DNA from: an uncultured Lachnospiraceae bacterium
GTDB lineage: Bacteria > Bacillota > Clostridia > Lachnospirales > Lachnospiraceae
Assembly: GCA_948441955.1 (NCBI GenBank)
Contig: CAOJQZ010000070.1
Span: forward strand, 1 to 12,222
DNA length: 12,222 nt
Direction: 5' to 3'
Shown here: piece by piece, positions 1 through 5,519 of the stretch
Layout of the letters: each line of letters opens with the position of its first letter
Numbering within the stretch: the stretch's first letter is position 1
Position numbers and translations under genes: made by a program
The notes under the pieces: model-generated
Told to the model about the DNA's origin: nothing
What the model saw: the letters and a program-made list of their open reading frames with translations, nothing else
Database searches by the model: none

Positions 1-52
1 GAGCACTTGACTTTTAATCAAGTTGTCCGGGGTTCGAATCCCCGCACGCTCA
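1..52 (+). tRNA. tRNA-Lys (UUU), 5' end cut by window edge
   Basis: The anticodon arm is complete: a CTTGA/TCAAG stem encloses the loop CTTTTAA, giving anticodon UUU (lysine, AAA/AAG). The T arm follows with stem CGGGG/CCCCG around TTCGAAT at 28-44. The 3' acceptor strand CACGCTC (45-51) and discriminator A52 follow. The D arm and 5' acceptor strand lie outside the window. No CCA is encoded, so the CCA end must be added after transcription. A hairpin terminator follows directly. Confidence 0.95.
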
Positions 53-58
53 GTAGAT

Positions 59-102
59 AAAAATAGCGCAAATCTAGTGTTTACATGGTTTGCGCTATTT
101 TT
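59..102 (+). terminator. Bidirectional intrinsic terminator after tRNA-Lys
   Basis: A perfect 14-bp inverted repeat (AAAAATAGCGCAAA at 59-72, TTTGCGCTATTTTT at 89-102) encloses a 16-nt loop. The A-run before and T-run after the GC core let it end transcription on either strand. It can therefore stop the tRNA-Lys transcript from the left and the minus-strand DUF3795 transcript from the right. Confidence 0.85.
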
Positions 103-110
103 ATGCTTTT

Positions 111-224
111 CTATATATATTTACATTCATCAAAATATTTTTGTTCATAATTTTTAGATATGATTTCTTGTATTGTTAAATCATTGTTTTTCTTTCTCAA
201 TTTGTCAGATATTCCCATAGCCAT
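111..224 (-). CDS. Possible small 37-residue protein, unknown function
   Basis: A minus-strand frame runs from ATG at 224 to TAG at 111, encoding 37 residues beginning MAMGISDKLRKK and ending FDECKYI. An AAAGGA sequence sits about five bases before the ATG, and a second in-frame ATG follows two codons later. The peptide is charged (Lys, Asp, Glu, Asn), with no hydrophobic segment or signal peptide. It lies about 15 bases beyond the stop of the DUF3795 gene, on the same strand and before a bidirectional terminator, so it could be translated from the same message. I do not recognise a family. It could be a genuine small protein, the tail of a decayed gene, or chance in AT-rich DNA. Confidence 0.4.
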   Translation of the reverse strand: MAMGISDKLRKKNNDLTIQEIISKNYEQKYFDECKYI

Positions 225-239
225 ATTTCCTTTATAAAT

Positions 240-695
240 TTATAAAAATGCACACATTATTTCTCTCTTTTTGTAAATCACGATTTCAGGTTCTGCGCCA
301 TTACATCCATATTCGCATACAAGCAGATAATTATTGTCTGCAACAAGTCCATAACATCTGTCACTATTCGGCTTTTCTACTTGATATCCAAGATATATTT
401 TTGTATCGTCAAGGAATTTGATTTTCTTTCCATTTGGAAGAGCATATTCCAAATTGACATAAGCGCCGCTTAACGGACAAAGCGTTGTTACAGGAGGCAT
501 GTCAGCAATTTTCAGAGAATTAAATTCATCAATCAAGCGTTTTTTATATGTAAAAAAACATTTTTCACCACCCCATTTATAACACTCTGCGGCAACACAT
601 TCCCCACCGAACGGATGACCGTTTGTTTCCGTACAACCTTTACAATTATTTTTGAAAGCACATATGTTACAATCAATTCCGCAAATTGTTTTCAT
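240..695 (-). CDS. Cysteine-rich DUF3795-type protein
   Basis: This 151-residue protein opens with CGIDCNICAFKNNCKGC (residues 5-21), the cysteine pattern of DUF3795 proteins. It has 13 cysteines in total (5, 9, 12, 18, 21, 33, 38, 46, 73, 114, 127, 131, 148), strongly suggesting a bound metal, either zinc or an iron-sulfur cluster; that is inference. No membrane segment or signal peptide is seen, so it is probably cytoplasmic. The family has no established function that I know of. The start is supported by an AGGAGGCGG ribosome binding site just upstream and a good minus-strand promoter about 50 bases further. The gene sits alone between two tRNA genes transcribed in the opposite direction and is more AT-rich than the genes after 3700, which may point to acquisition. 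Confidence 0.8.
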   Translation of the reverse strand: MKTICGIDCNICAFKNNCKGCTETNGHPFGGECVAAECYKWGGEKCFFTYKKRLIDEFNSLKIADMPPVTTLCPLSGAYVNLEYALPNGKKIKFLDDTKIYLGYQVEKPNSDRCYGLVADNNYLLVCEYGCNGAEPEIVIYKKREIMCAFL

Positions 696-744
696 TATAA
701 CCGCCTCCTACAAATTACGATTTGTTGTATCAATATTTCATCCT

Positions 745-773
745 ATTCTAACATACGGCCCGTTTTTTCTCAA
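745..773 (-). promoter_or_regulatory. Promoter for the DUF3795 gene
   Basis: Read on the minus strand, TTGAGA (773-768) and TAGAAT (750-745) are separated by exactly 17 bases, one mismatch each from the sigma-A consensus. It points at the DUF3795 start, leaving a leader of roughly 45 bases. Confidence 0.65.
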
Positions 774-823
774 TAAAAATCGAACTTACCACTTGACAAC
801 CCTGTTAAGGGAGAAGGTCATAC

Positions 824-852
824 TTGACAAATATCATTAAGTGTAATAAAAT
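824..852 (+). promoter_or_regulatory. Promoter of tRNA-Leu
   Basis: A consensus -35 TTGACA (824-829) and a -10 TAAAAT (847-852) are separated by 17 bases, 14 bases before the 5' end of the tRNA. A second ACTTGACAA occurs at 791-799, 31 bases upstream, but has no convincing -10 at the right distance. Confidence 0.75.
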
Positions 853-866
853 CAATCTGTCTATAT

Positions 867-947
867 GCGGATGTGGCGGAATTGGCAGACGCGCCAGACT
901 TAGGATCTGGTGGGTATCCCGTGCAGGTTCAAGTCCTGTCATCCGCA
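867..947 (+). tRNA. tRNA-Leu (UAG)
   Basis: The acceptor stem GCGGATG (867-873) pairs with CATCCGC (940-946), with discriminator A947. The anticodon stem CCAGA/TCTGG (894-910) encloses CTTAGGA, giving anticodon UAG, which reads CUN leucine codons. A long variable region (class II) lies between the anticodon arm and the T arm (GCAGG/CCTGT around TTCAAGT), as expected for tRNA-Leu. No CCA is encoded. Confidence 0.97.
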
Positions 948-950
948 TTA

Positions 951-1004
951 AAAAAGGCCGGGAATACGCTGTTGTTTAAGACAATCAGCGGTTTCCGGCT
1001 TTTT
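951..1004 (+). terminator. Intrinsic terminator after tRNA-Leu
   Basis: AAAAAGGCCGGGAATACGCTG pairs, with small internal mismatches, with CAGCGGTTTCCGGCTTTTT across a short loop, and the distal arm ends in a T-run. It begins four bases after the tRNA. The T-run partly overlaps a candidate -35 of the next gene. Confidence 0.85.
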
Positions 1005-1030
1005 GTTATTCTATTTTTATATATTATAAT
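1003..1030 (+). promoter_or_regulatory. Candidate promoter for the XRE-family gene
   Basis: A perfect -10 TATAAT (1025-1030) lies 16 bases after a poor -35 TTGTTA (1003-1008). A second possibility is ATGACA (1041-1046) with TTATAT (1065-1070), spacer 18. The region is so AT-rich that neither can be chosen with assurance. Confidence 0.35.
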
Positions 1031-1042
1031 TATATGGTATAT

Positions 1043-1084
1043 GACACATTTATAATAATTTTTGTTATATTCCCGCAATGTGTC
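1043..1084. repeat. 8-bp inverted repeat upstream of the XRE-family gene
   Basis: GACACATT (1043-1050) recurs as its exact complement AATGTGTC (1077-1084), with 26 bases between. It lies between the candidate promoters and the ATG at 1136. It could be a split operator for the encoded DNA-binding protein, or a leader hairpin. Only the symmetry is observed. Confidence 0.4.
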
Positions 1085-1135
1085 GTGTACTTTTTCCATC
1101 TGAAAGGCTATGCTGTCTGTGAAAGGAGGAGGAAA

Positions 1136-1651
1136 ATGAATCAAAAGAAAACAGGAATCTTTTTGAGAGAGCTCCGCAAAGAGAAAAATCTGACCCAGGA
1201 GCAGTTAGCAGAAAAATTTGGTGTGACGAACCGGAGCGTATCCCGGTGGGAAAATGGCGTAAATATGCCGGATCTTGATTTGGTAATGGAAATTGCAGAT
1301 TATTTTAATGTAAGTATAGCAGAATTTTTGGATGGAGAAAGGAAGATGGATATGAAGGATAAGAAAACGGAGGAAATGCTGCTTAAGGTTGCAGACTATG
1401 AAAATAATGAAAAAATGATGTTCTCGAAAAAACTATGCCGACTCTTTTTGGCCGCCCTTGCCGCGTTCTGTGTATATGGCTATTTAGATATACAAGAGCT
1501 AACCTCTGTTGGCATGTATGAGAATATAGCAAATTTTTTGCTGGGACTTGTTTTCGGCGTTCTGCTTCTGGGAGTTTTGTTTACAAGCAGATATGGAGCA
1601 AAGGTTCAGGCAGCCAAGCAAAGGCTGCTTCATAAGGGTATAAAGCAGTAA
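1136..1651 (+). CDS. XRE-family DNA-binding protein with C-terminal membrane anchor
   Basis: The protein has 171 residues. Residues 9-65 form an XRE/Cro-C1 helix-turn-helix domain (LRKEKNLTQEQLAEKFGVTN, then SVSRWENG and PDL), a very typical match. A charged linker (66-98) follows, then two hydrophobic segments at about 101-117 and 131-150, and a basic tail. This is the layout of small membrane-tethered helix-turn-helix regulators common in clostridia, so it is probably held at the inner face of the membrane. Targets are unknown. The ATG at 1136 is chosen because AAAGGAGGAGG lies directly before it. The frame is open back to 1034, but that start has no ribosome binding site and no conserved sequence. 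The gene stands alone between a tRNA terminator and a convergent efflux operon. Confidence 0.88.
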   Translation: MNQKKTGIFLRELRKEKNLTQEQLAEKFGVTNRSVSRWENGVNMPDLDLVMEIADYFNVSIAEFLDGERKMDMKDKKTEEMLLKVADYENNEKMMFSKKLCRLFLAALAAFCVYGYLDIQELTSVGMYENIANFLLGLVFGVLLLGVLFTSRYGAKVQAAKQRLLHKGIKQ

Positions 1652-1666
1652 GGTATTTCACAAGAC

Positions 1667-1713
1667 AATCCCCGCGTTTATGCGTTTTCGTATGTTATTA
1701 AGCGGGGATTTTT
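1667..1713 (+). terminator. Terminator between convergent XRE and MATE genes
   Basis: AATCCCCGC (1667-1675) pairs perfectly with GCGGGGATT (1702-1710), and the T-run continues to 1713. The A-run on the other side is short (the minus-strand sequence after the stem is GTCTTG), so termination of the MATE transcript from the right would be weaker. Confidence 0.8.
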
Positions 1714-1721
1714 GCCAGATT

Positions 1722-3050
1722 TTAATAATGGTACACTGTCCGGTTCTTTATCAGAAAGACTCCAGTTAATATAAGGGTCAGAAGCTCTGAAACAAGAACT
1801 GCCGACCAGATACCGTCAATACCGAAAATAAGAGGCAGCAAAAGAAGGGACGCTATCTGGAAAACAAGAGTCCGCAGGAAGGATATAACAGCAGAGACTG
1901 CTCCATTATTCAGCGCTGTGAAGAAGGAGGAGCCGAAGATGTTATATCCATTCACAAGGAAAGTCAGCGCATAGATGCGGAAACCGTGGCAGGTCAGTCC
2001 AAACAATCCTTTATCATAGCCTACAAATATGGAAGCAAGAGGAGCGGCCAAAATCTGTGAAAGGAGTGCCAGGGCAATACCCCAGCAGCCCACCAGCTTA
2101 AGGCTCATGCGGAGCATATTTTTAAGCTCTGCGTGGTTTCCAGCTCCATAATTGTATCCGATAATCGGCGCGCTTCCAATGGAATATCCTAAAAATATTG
2201 CTATAAATATAAAGTTTACATACATAATCGTACCGTAGGCAGACACTCCGTCTTCTCCGGCAAAACGCATAAGCTGAAAATTGTATAATGCATTTACAAC
2301 GGACATGGAGAGGTTAGTCATAAGCTCAGAGGATCCATTTGTGCATGCTTTCAGAAGAATCCCTCCGTTAAAACGCAGTTTTCCCAGTTTTAAAAGACTG
2401 TTGTTTTTTCTTGAAAAATAAAAAACAGGAAACAGCCCGCCGATAAACTCACTGACTGCAGTAGCGTATGCCGCGCCTGCAAGCCCCCAACGGAAAACAG
2501 CTATAAATAAAAAATCCAGTATCATATTCGTGACACCGGCGGCAATAATGGCATATAATCCCAGCTTTGGTTTTTCCGCAGTTACAAAAAAACTTTGAAA
2601 TACATTTTGCAGCATAAAAGGCGTAAGAGATACGAGTAAGATTCTCCCGTATAATATACAGTTGTCAAGAAGAGCGCCTTCTGCTCCAAGAGCGGAGGCA
2701 ATGGGGCGCAGGAAGAGGAAGCCCAAAACCGCAAGAGACAGTCCACCAATAACAGTCACCCACACCATCATGGAGAAATACTCGTTAGCTTTTTCTTTTT
2801 TTCCTTCCCCGAGAGCTTTTGCTGCAATCGCACTGCCGCCGGTTCCTATCATGAAGCCAAGGGCGCTGATACCCATAAGAAAAGGCATAATCAGATTCAC
2901 TGCGGCAAAGGCAGTTTTTCCCACATAATTCGATACGAATAATCCGTCGACAACTCCGTATATGGATGTAAAGATCATCATAATAATAGAGGGCATGACG
3001 AATCTTAATAATTTTTTATAAGTAAAATGGCCGGATAATTGAATTCTCAT
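1722..3050 (-). CDS. MATE-family multidrug/sodium antiporter (MepA-like)
   Basis: The protein has 442 residues, the usual MATE length, with about twelve hydrophobic segments spread evenly over the whole sequence. The N-terminal part (FVMPSIIMMIFTSIYGVVDG, then GKTAFAAVNL and GTGGSAIAAKALGEG) matches the MATE fold, closest in my reading to the MepA/DinF type. MATE proteins export cationic or amphipathic compounds across the cytoplasmic membrane in exchange for Na+ or H+; the substrate here is unknown. The start is supported by AAGGAGGTG about 11 bases upstream. The gene begins 20 bases after the MarR-type gene on the same strand and has no promoter of its own, so the two are co-transcribed. 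The arrangement recalls the mepR-mepA pair of Staphylococcus aureus, suggesting a drug-induced pump under local repression. Confidence 0.92.
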   Translation of the reverse strand: MRIQLSGHFTYKKLLRFVMPSIIMMIFTSIYGVVDGLFVSNYVGKTAFAAVNLIMPFLMGISALGFMIGTGGSAIAAKALGEGKKEKANEYFSMMVWVTVIGGLSLAVLGFLFLRPIASALGAEGALLDNCILYGRILLVSLTPFMLQNVFQSFFVTAEKPKLGLYAIIAAGVTNMILDFLFIAVFRWGLAGAAYATAVSEFIGGLFPVFYFSRKNNSLLKLGKLRFNGGILLKACTNGSSELMTNLSMSVVNALYNFQLMRFAGEDGVSAYGTIMYVNFIFIAIFLGYSIGSAPIIGYNYGAGNHAELKNMLRMSLKLVGCWGIALALLSQILAAPLASIFVGYDKGLFGLTCHGFRIYALTFLVNGYNIFGSSFFTALNNGAVSAVISFLRTLVFQIASLLLLPLIFGIDGIWSAVLVSELLTLILTGVFLIKNRTVYHY

Positions 3051-3070
3051 AATTAACAGGCACCTCCTTG

Positions 3071-3508
3071 CTATAGTAATTTTATATTTTCCCGAAGCTT
3101 TGAAGCGTACTTTTTATTCAGGCGGAGCAGCTCCGCTGTTTCCTTTTGAGTGATGTCTTCAAAGGATTTCTGTTCGATTGCTATAACAGGCTGTATTTTT
3201 TCAGCAACCAGCGTTTCTCCGGCAGATGTGAGGAAAATGTGCATACTGCGGCCGGCGCCTTTCTTTAAGTAAATATAGCCTTCTCCTTCCAGCTTGCGCA
3301 CGGAAGAATGAATCGTCTGTTTGCTTAAAAATGTCATTTGGCAGATGTCTCGTTGAAGACAGCCGTTTCCCATTATGGCTATGGTGTAAAATATATCAAA
3401 AGCGCTGTCGGACAGGCCGGTTTTTAAGGCGATGTCGTGATAAATATCGTTTAATTCTTTGTAAATTTTATTATATTCCTTCAATTCTTTTTGGATGGTA
3501 TAATTCAT
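3071..3508 (-). CDS. MarR-family transcriptional regulator of the MATE operon
   Basis: The protein has 145 residues. A winged helix-turn-helix fills about residues 49-98: GCLQRDICQMTFLSKQTIHS (recognition helix), VRKLEGEGYI, then a wing with GAGRSMHIFLT. Helical flanks (1-45 and 99-145) would form the dimer interface, as in other MarR proteins. It probably binds the two operators in its own promoter and represses itself and the downstream MATE gene until a ligand is bound. The ligand is unknown. The ATG at 3508 is preceded by AAAGGGA at a slightly long spacing. There is no sign of truncation. Confidence 0.92.
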   Translation of the reverse strand: MNYTIQKELKEYNKIYKELNDIYHDIALKTGLSDSAFDIFYTIAIMGNGCLQRDICQMTFLSKQTIHSSVRKLEGEGYIYLKKGAGRSMHIFLTSAGETLVAEKIQPVIAIEQKSFEDITQKETAELLRLNKKYASKLRENIKLL

Positions 3509-3530
3509 GAATTTGTTCCCTTTCTTTTCA

Positions 3531-3546
3531 AGTCCGATTTCAGACT
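3531..3546. promoter_or_regulatory. MarR operator, downstream copy
   Basis: AGTCCGATTTCAGACT is an imperfect palindrome of the form AGTCnGA-TT-TCnGACT. It lies between the -10 and the marR start, in the early transcribed region. It differs from the copy at 3567-3582 at only two positions (C/T and A/G), which swap symmetrically. Centre-to-centre distance is 36 bp. Confidence 0.75.
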
Positions 3547-3561
3547 TATAGCATAGGAGAT

Positions 3562-3590
3562 ATTATAGTCTGATTTCGGACTTGTGTCAA
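3562..3590 (-). promoter_or_regulatory. Consensus promoter of marR-MATE operon
   Basis: On the minus strand TTGACA (3590-3585) and TATAAT (3567-3562) match the sigma-A consensus perfectly with a 17-base spacer. So strong a promoter in front of a pump is expected to need tight repression, which fits the operator lying in the spacer. Confidence 0.9.
3567..3582. promoter_or_regulatory. MarR operator, promoter-spacer copy
   Basis: AGTCTGATTTCGGACT sits almost entirely between the -35 and -10 boxes of the marR promoter, where a bound repressor would block RNA polymerase. It is the second copy of the palindrome found at 3531-3546. Confidence 0.75.
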
Positions 3591-3644
3591 GCAAAAAACT
3601 TTAAATTTTTTCCATAAAAGTGATTTAAAATTCTAAATCCGATA

Positions 3645-3673
3645 TTGACATATATATCGAGGTGTGATATAAA
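3645..3673 (+). promoter_or_regulatory. Promoter of padR-DUF2812 operon
   Basis: A perfect TTGACA (3645-3650) and TATAAA (3668-3673) are separated by 17 bases. The first of the direct repeats at 3653-3726 fills the spacer. It is divergent from the marR promoter, about 55 bp away. Confidence 0.85.
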
Positions 3674-3726
3674 TAATATAACGAGGTACGATATATCGAG
3701 ACGGAATATATTGAGACGCTGTATGG
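3653..3726 (+). repeat. Four direct repeats, probable PadR operator array
   Basis: Two close copies, TATATCGAGGTGTGATATA (3653-3671) and TATAACGAGGTACGATATA (3677-3695), start 24 bp apart. Two weaker copies follow, TATATCGAGACGGAATATA (3692-3710) and TATATTGAGACGCTGTATGG (3707-3726), at 15-bp steps with slight overlap. The first copy contains the inverted repeat ATATC-N7-GATAT. The array covers the promoter spacer, the -10 box and the early leader of padR, the usual place for autorepression. Confidence 0.65.
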
Positions 3727-3748
3727 CGGGAAGAAGGGGAAGATATTT

Positions 3749-4075
3749 ATGAAGGAGAGAATCAGAAGAGTTTACATTCCTATGACAGAGACCGGCTTCT
3801 ATATACTATTCTGCCTCAGGGACGAGATGCATGGTTATAATATCGGGCAGAGGGTAAGACAGATGACAGGGGGAGACGTAACCATAAGTCCTGGAACGAT
3901 GTACGGTACATTGTCCAAGATGGAAAAGGACGGGCTCATCAGATTTATACGTGAGGAGGAAAAGAGGAAGCTCTACAGGATCACGGAGCTTGGCAGAGAG
4001 GTTCTTGATATAGAACTTCAGAGGATCGAACGGTTATATAAAAACAGCAGGGGGGAATATAAGGATGAAAGATAA
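3749..4075 (+). CDS. PadR-family transcriptional regulator
   Basis: The protein has 108 residues, the size of the short PadR class (winged helix-turn-helix plus one dimerising helix). Visible signatures are LRDEMHGYNIG (23-33), SPGTMYGTLSKMEKDGLI (47-64) and RKLYRITELGREVL (73-86), the last two forming the recognition helix region and wing. The C-terminal helix (87-108) would provide dimer contacts. PadR proteins of this type usually repress their own operon and are released by small molecules or membrane stress signals. A purine-rich AAGGGGA lies about ten bases before the ATG. The stop overlaps the start of the next gene by 11 bases, implying translational coupling. Repeats over the promoter support autoregulation. 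Confidence 0.93.
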   Translation: MKERIRRVYIPMTETGFYILFCLRDEMHGYNIGQRVRQMTGGDVTISPGTMYGTLSKMEKDGLIRFIREEEKRKLYRITELGREVLDIELQRIERLYKNSRGEYKDER

Positions 4076-4625
4076 AGTATTGTTCCGGTTTTGGACGATT
4101 ACAGATTATGAAGAGGAAGAGCAGTTTCTGACAGAACAGCACAGAGCAGGCTGGAAGCTTCGGAGATATATATTGCCGGGGTTCTACATTTTTGATAGAT
4201 GTATGCCCCAGGAGGTGAGTTACAGACTGGATTTTGATCAGGCAGGATATGGGGAAAAGGCGGAATATCTGCAGCTTTATAGAGACTATGGATGGGAATA
4301 TCTGTTTGACGTAAATTGTTTTAGTTATTTCAGAAAGCCGGCGGAGCGGGAAGGGGAGGATATGGAAATATTCAGTGATAATAAATCACGGCTGGACATG
4401 GTTCAGAGGATATTTAAAAGAAGAATGATACCGCTTATGGTTGTCTTCTTGTGCTGTGTTATGCCCCAGCTTGTGATTCAGACAGAAATGAGTGTGACTA
4501 GAGATTTTCTTTCGGCAAAGGTGCTGGCGGGTATTTTTATCGTACTGTTTATCATGTATGTTTGTCTCCTTATCCACTGTGGAATCGGGATACGCAGGCT
4601 TAAAAGGCAATATGGGAATCTTTGA
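4065..4625 (+). CDS. DUF2812 membrane protein, partner of PadR
   Basis: The protein has 186 residues. The N-terminal part (about 1-92) matches the DUF2812 pattern: FRFWTITDYEEEEQFLTEQH, AGWKLRRY, YIFDRC, VSYRLDF, YLQLYRDYGWEYL and FSYFRKP. A charged linker follows, then two hydrophobic segments at about 120-139 and 152-174 and a short basic tail. The likely topology is a cytoplasmic N-domain on a two-helix hairpin in the membrane. DUF2812 genes very often follow padR genes in Firmicutes, and the 11-base overlap here fits a tight functional pair, perhaps a membrane sensor whose state is relayed to PadR. That role is inference; the family has no established activity I know of. A GGGGGG run lies before the start codon. 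Confidence 0.85.
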   Translation: MKDKVLFRFWTITDYEEEEQFLTEQHRAGWKLRRYILPGFYIFDRCMPQEVSYRLDFDQAGYGEKAEYLQLYRDYGWEYLFDVNCFSYFRKPAEREGEDMEIFSDNKSRLDMVQRIFKRRMIPLMVVFLCCVMPQLVIQTEMSVTRDFLSAKVLAGIFIVLFIMYVCLLIHCGIGIRRLKRQYGNL

Positions 4626-4672
4626 TTAGGATAAATTAATAAAGCAGGGTATAATAGTACTTTTTGCCAACC

Positions 4673-4701
4673 TTGAATTCTTATTTTAAATGGCTTATAA
4701 T
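4673..4701 (+). promoter_or_regulatory. Promoter of sufCB operon
   Basis: TTGAAT (4673-4678) and a perfect TATAAT (4696-4701) are separated by 17 bases, with a leader of about 70 bases to the sufC start. I see no IscR-like or other recognisable iron-responsive operator. Another TATAAT (4650-4655) lacks a good -35. Confidence 0.8.
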
Positions 4702-4776
4702 GTATTATGCTTGCAGACGTTTAGCCGTTTTGCATGCTGTGCAGACTATAAGAAAATGATTCGGGAGGGAATACCC

Positions 4777-5496
4777 ATGCTTGAGGTTAGAAATCTGACA
4801 TTTAAAGTAAATGAAAACGGAATAGAGAGAAGCATTGTTAAAAATATCAGTTTTGAAGTAGCGGATGGAGAGATGCTTGTCATCACCGGACCCAACGGAG
4901 GTGGAAAATCCTCCCTTGCAAAGGTGCTGATGGGAATCGAATCGGCAGATGAGGGGCAGATTATTCTGGACGGGGAGGATATCACTTCCTATGATATCAA
5001 TCACCGGGCAAACGCGGGAATCGGGTTTGCGTTCCAGCAGCCGCCCAGATTCAAAGGCATGACAGTTATCCGTCTCTTATCTCTTGCGGCAGGAAGAGAG
5101 CTTAAAAAGCATGAGTGCTGTAAAATGTTAAGCGCTGTGGGCCTGTGTGCAAATGAATATATTACAAGAGAGGTGGATGCGACGCTCTCAGGAGGAGAGA
5201 TGAAGCGTCTGGAGATTGCCACAGTATTGGCCAAGACCCATAAGCTGTGTATCTTTGACGAGCCGGAGGCGGGAATTGACCTCTGGAGCTTTTCTATGCT
5301 GGTACAGCAGTTTGAGAGAATTCATGAAAAGAAAGAGCAGAGTCTGATTCTCATTTCTCATCAGGAGAGAATTATTGCGATGGCGGACAGAATCATGGTA
5401 ATTGAAGATGGAAAAATCGGGGCAATGGGAGCCAGGGAGGACATCCTTCCCAACCTCATGAATTCCGCCGATGCCTGTACCTGTTTATCTCAATAA
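4777..5496 (+). CDS. sufC: SufC-type ATPase of minimal SUF system
   Basis: The 239-residue protein is an ABC-type ATPase with all motifs present: Walker A GPNGGGKSS (38-46), Q-loop FQQPP (86-90), signature LSGGE (137-141), Walker B LCIFDEP with catalytic Glu162 (157-163), and switch His195 in SHQ. It has no membrane segment. SufC proteins power the SufB/SufD scaffold on which iron-sulfur clusters are assembled in the cytoplasm. The sequence after Walker B, EAGIDLWSF, is of the type found in the two-gene SufBC systems rather than in E. coli SufC. The ATG at 4777 has GGGAGGGA at a good distance. In-frame ATGs at 4690 and 4756 lack a ribosome binding site, and the first lies inside the promoter. 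The sufB-like gene follows after 23 bases. Confidence 0.92.
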   Translation: MLEVRNLTFKVNENGIERSIVKNISFEVADGEMLVITGPNGGGKSSLAKVLMGIESADEGQIILDGEDITSYDINHRANAGIGFAFQQPPRFKGMTVIRLLSLAAGRELKKHECCKMLSAVGLCANEYITREVDATLSGGEMKRLEIATVLAKTHKLCIFDEPEAGIDLWSFSMLVQQFERIHEKKEQSLILISHQERIIAMADRIMVIEDGKIGAMGAREDILPNLMNSADACTCLSQ

Positions 5497-5519
5497 ACCG
5501 CCGAAGGAGGTTATATAAA

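Noticed and set aside
28..52. Possible integrase attachment site at the tRNA-Lys 3' end
   Set aside because: No second copy of this tRNA 3' sequence is found in the window and no integrase gene is present.
793..824. Second tRNA-Leu promoter with TTGACA at 793-798
   Set aside because: No acceptable -10 box lies 16-18 bases downstream; the box at 824 has a proper partner.
873..1055. Open frame of 60 codons on the plus strand
   Set aside because: It begins inside tRNA-Leu and runs through its terminator; it is a by-product of the RNA gene.
1034..1135. N-terminal extension of the XRE protein
   Set aside because: It would start within the promoter region without a ribosome binding site, and the extension is an AT-rich hydrophobic translation with no family match.
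2662..2928. Open frame of 88 codons opposite the MATE gene
   Set aside because: It is antisense to a well-conserved part of the MATE protein and rich in Pro, Arg and Ala, as expected of a shadow frame.
4690..4776. Longer sufC start at 4690 or 4756
   Set aside because: The first lies in the spacer of the sufC promoter and neither has a ribosome binding site, while 4777 has GGGAGGGA and begins the usual SufC N terminus (MLEVRNLTF).
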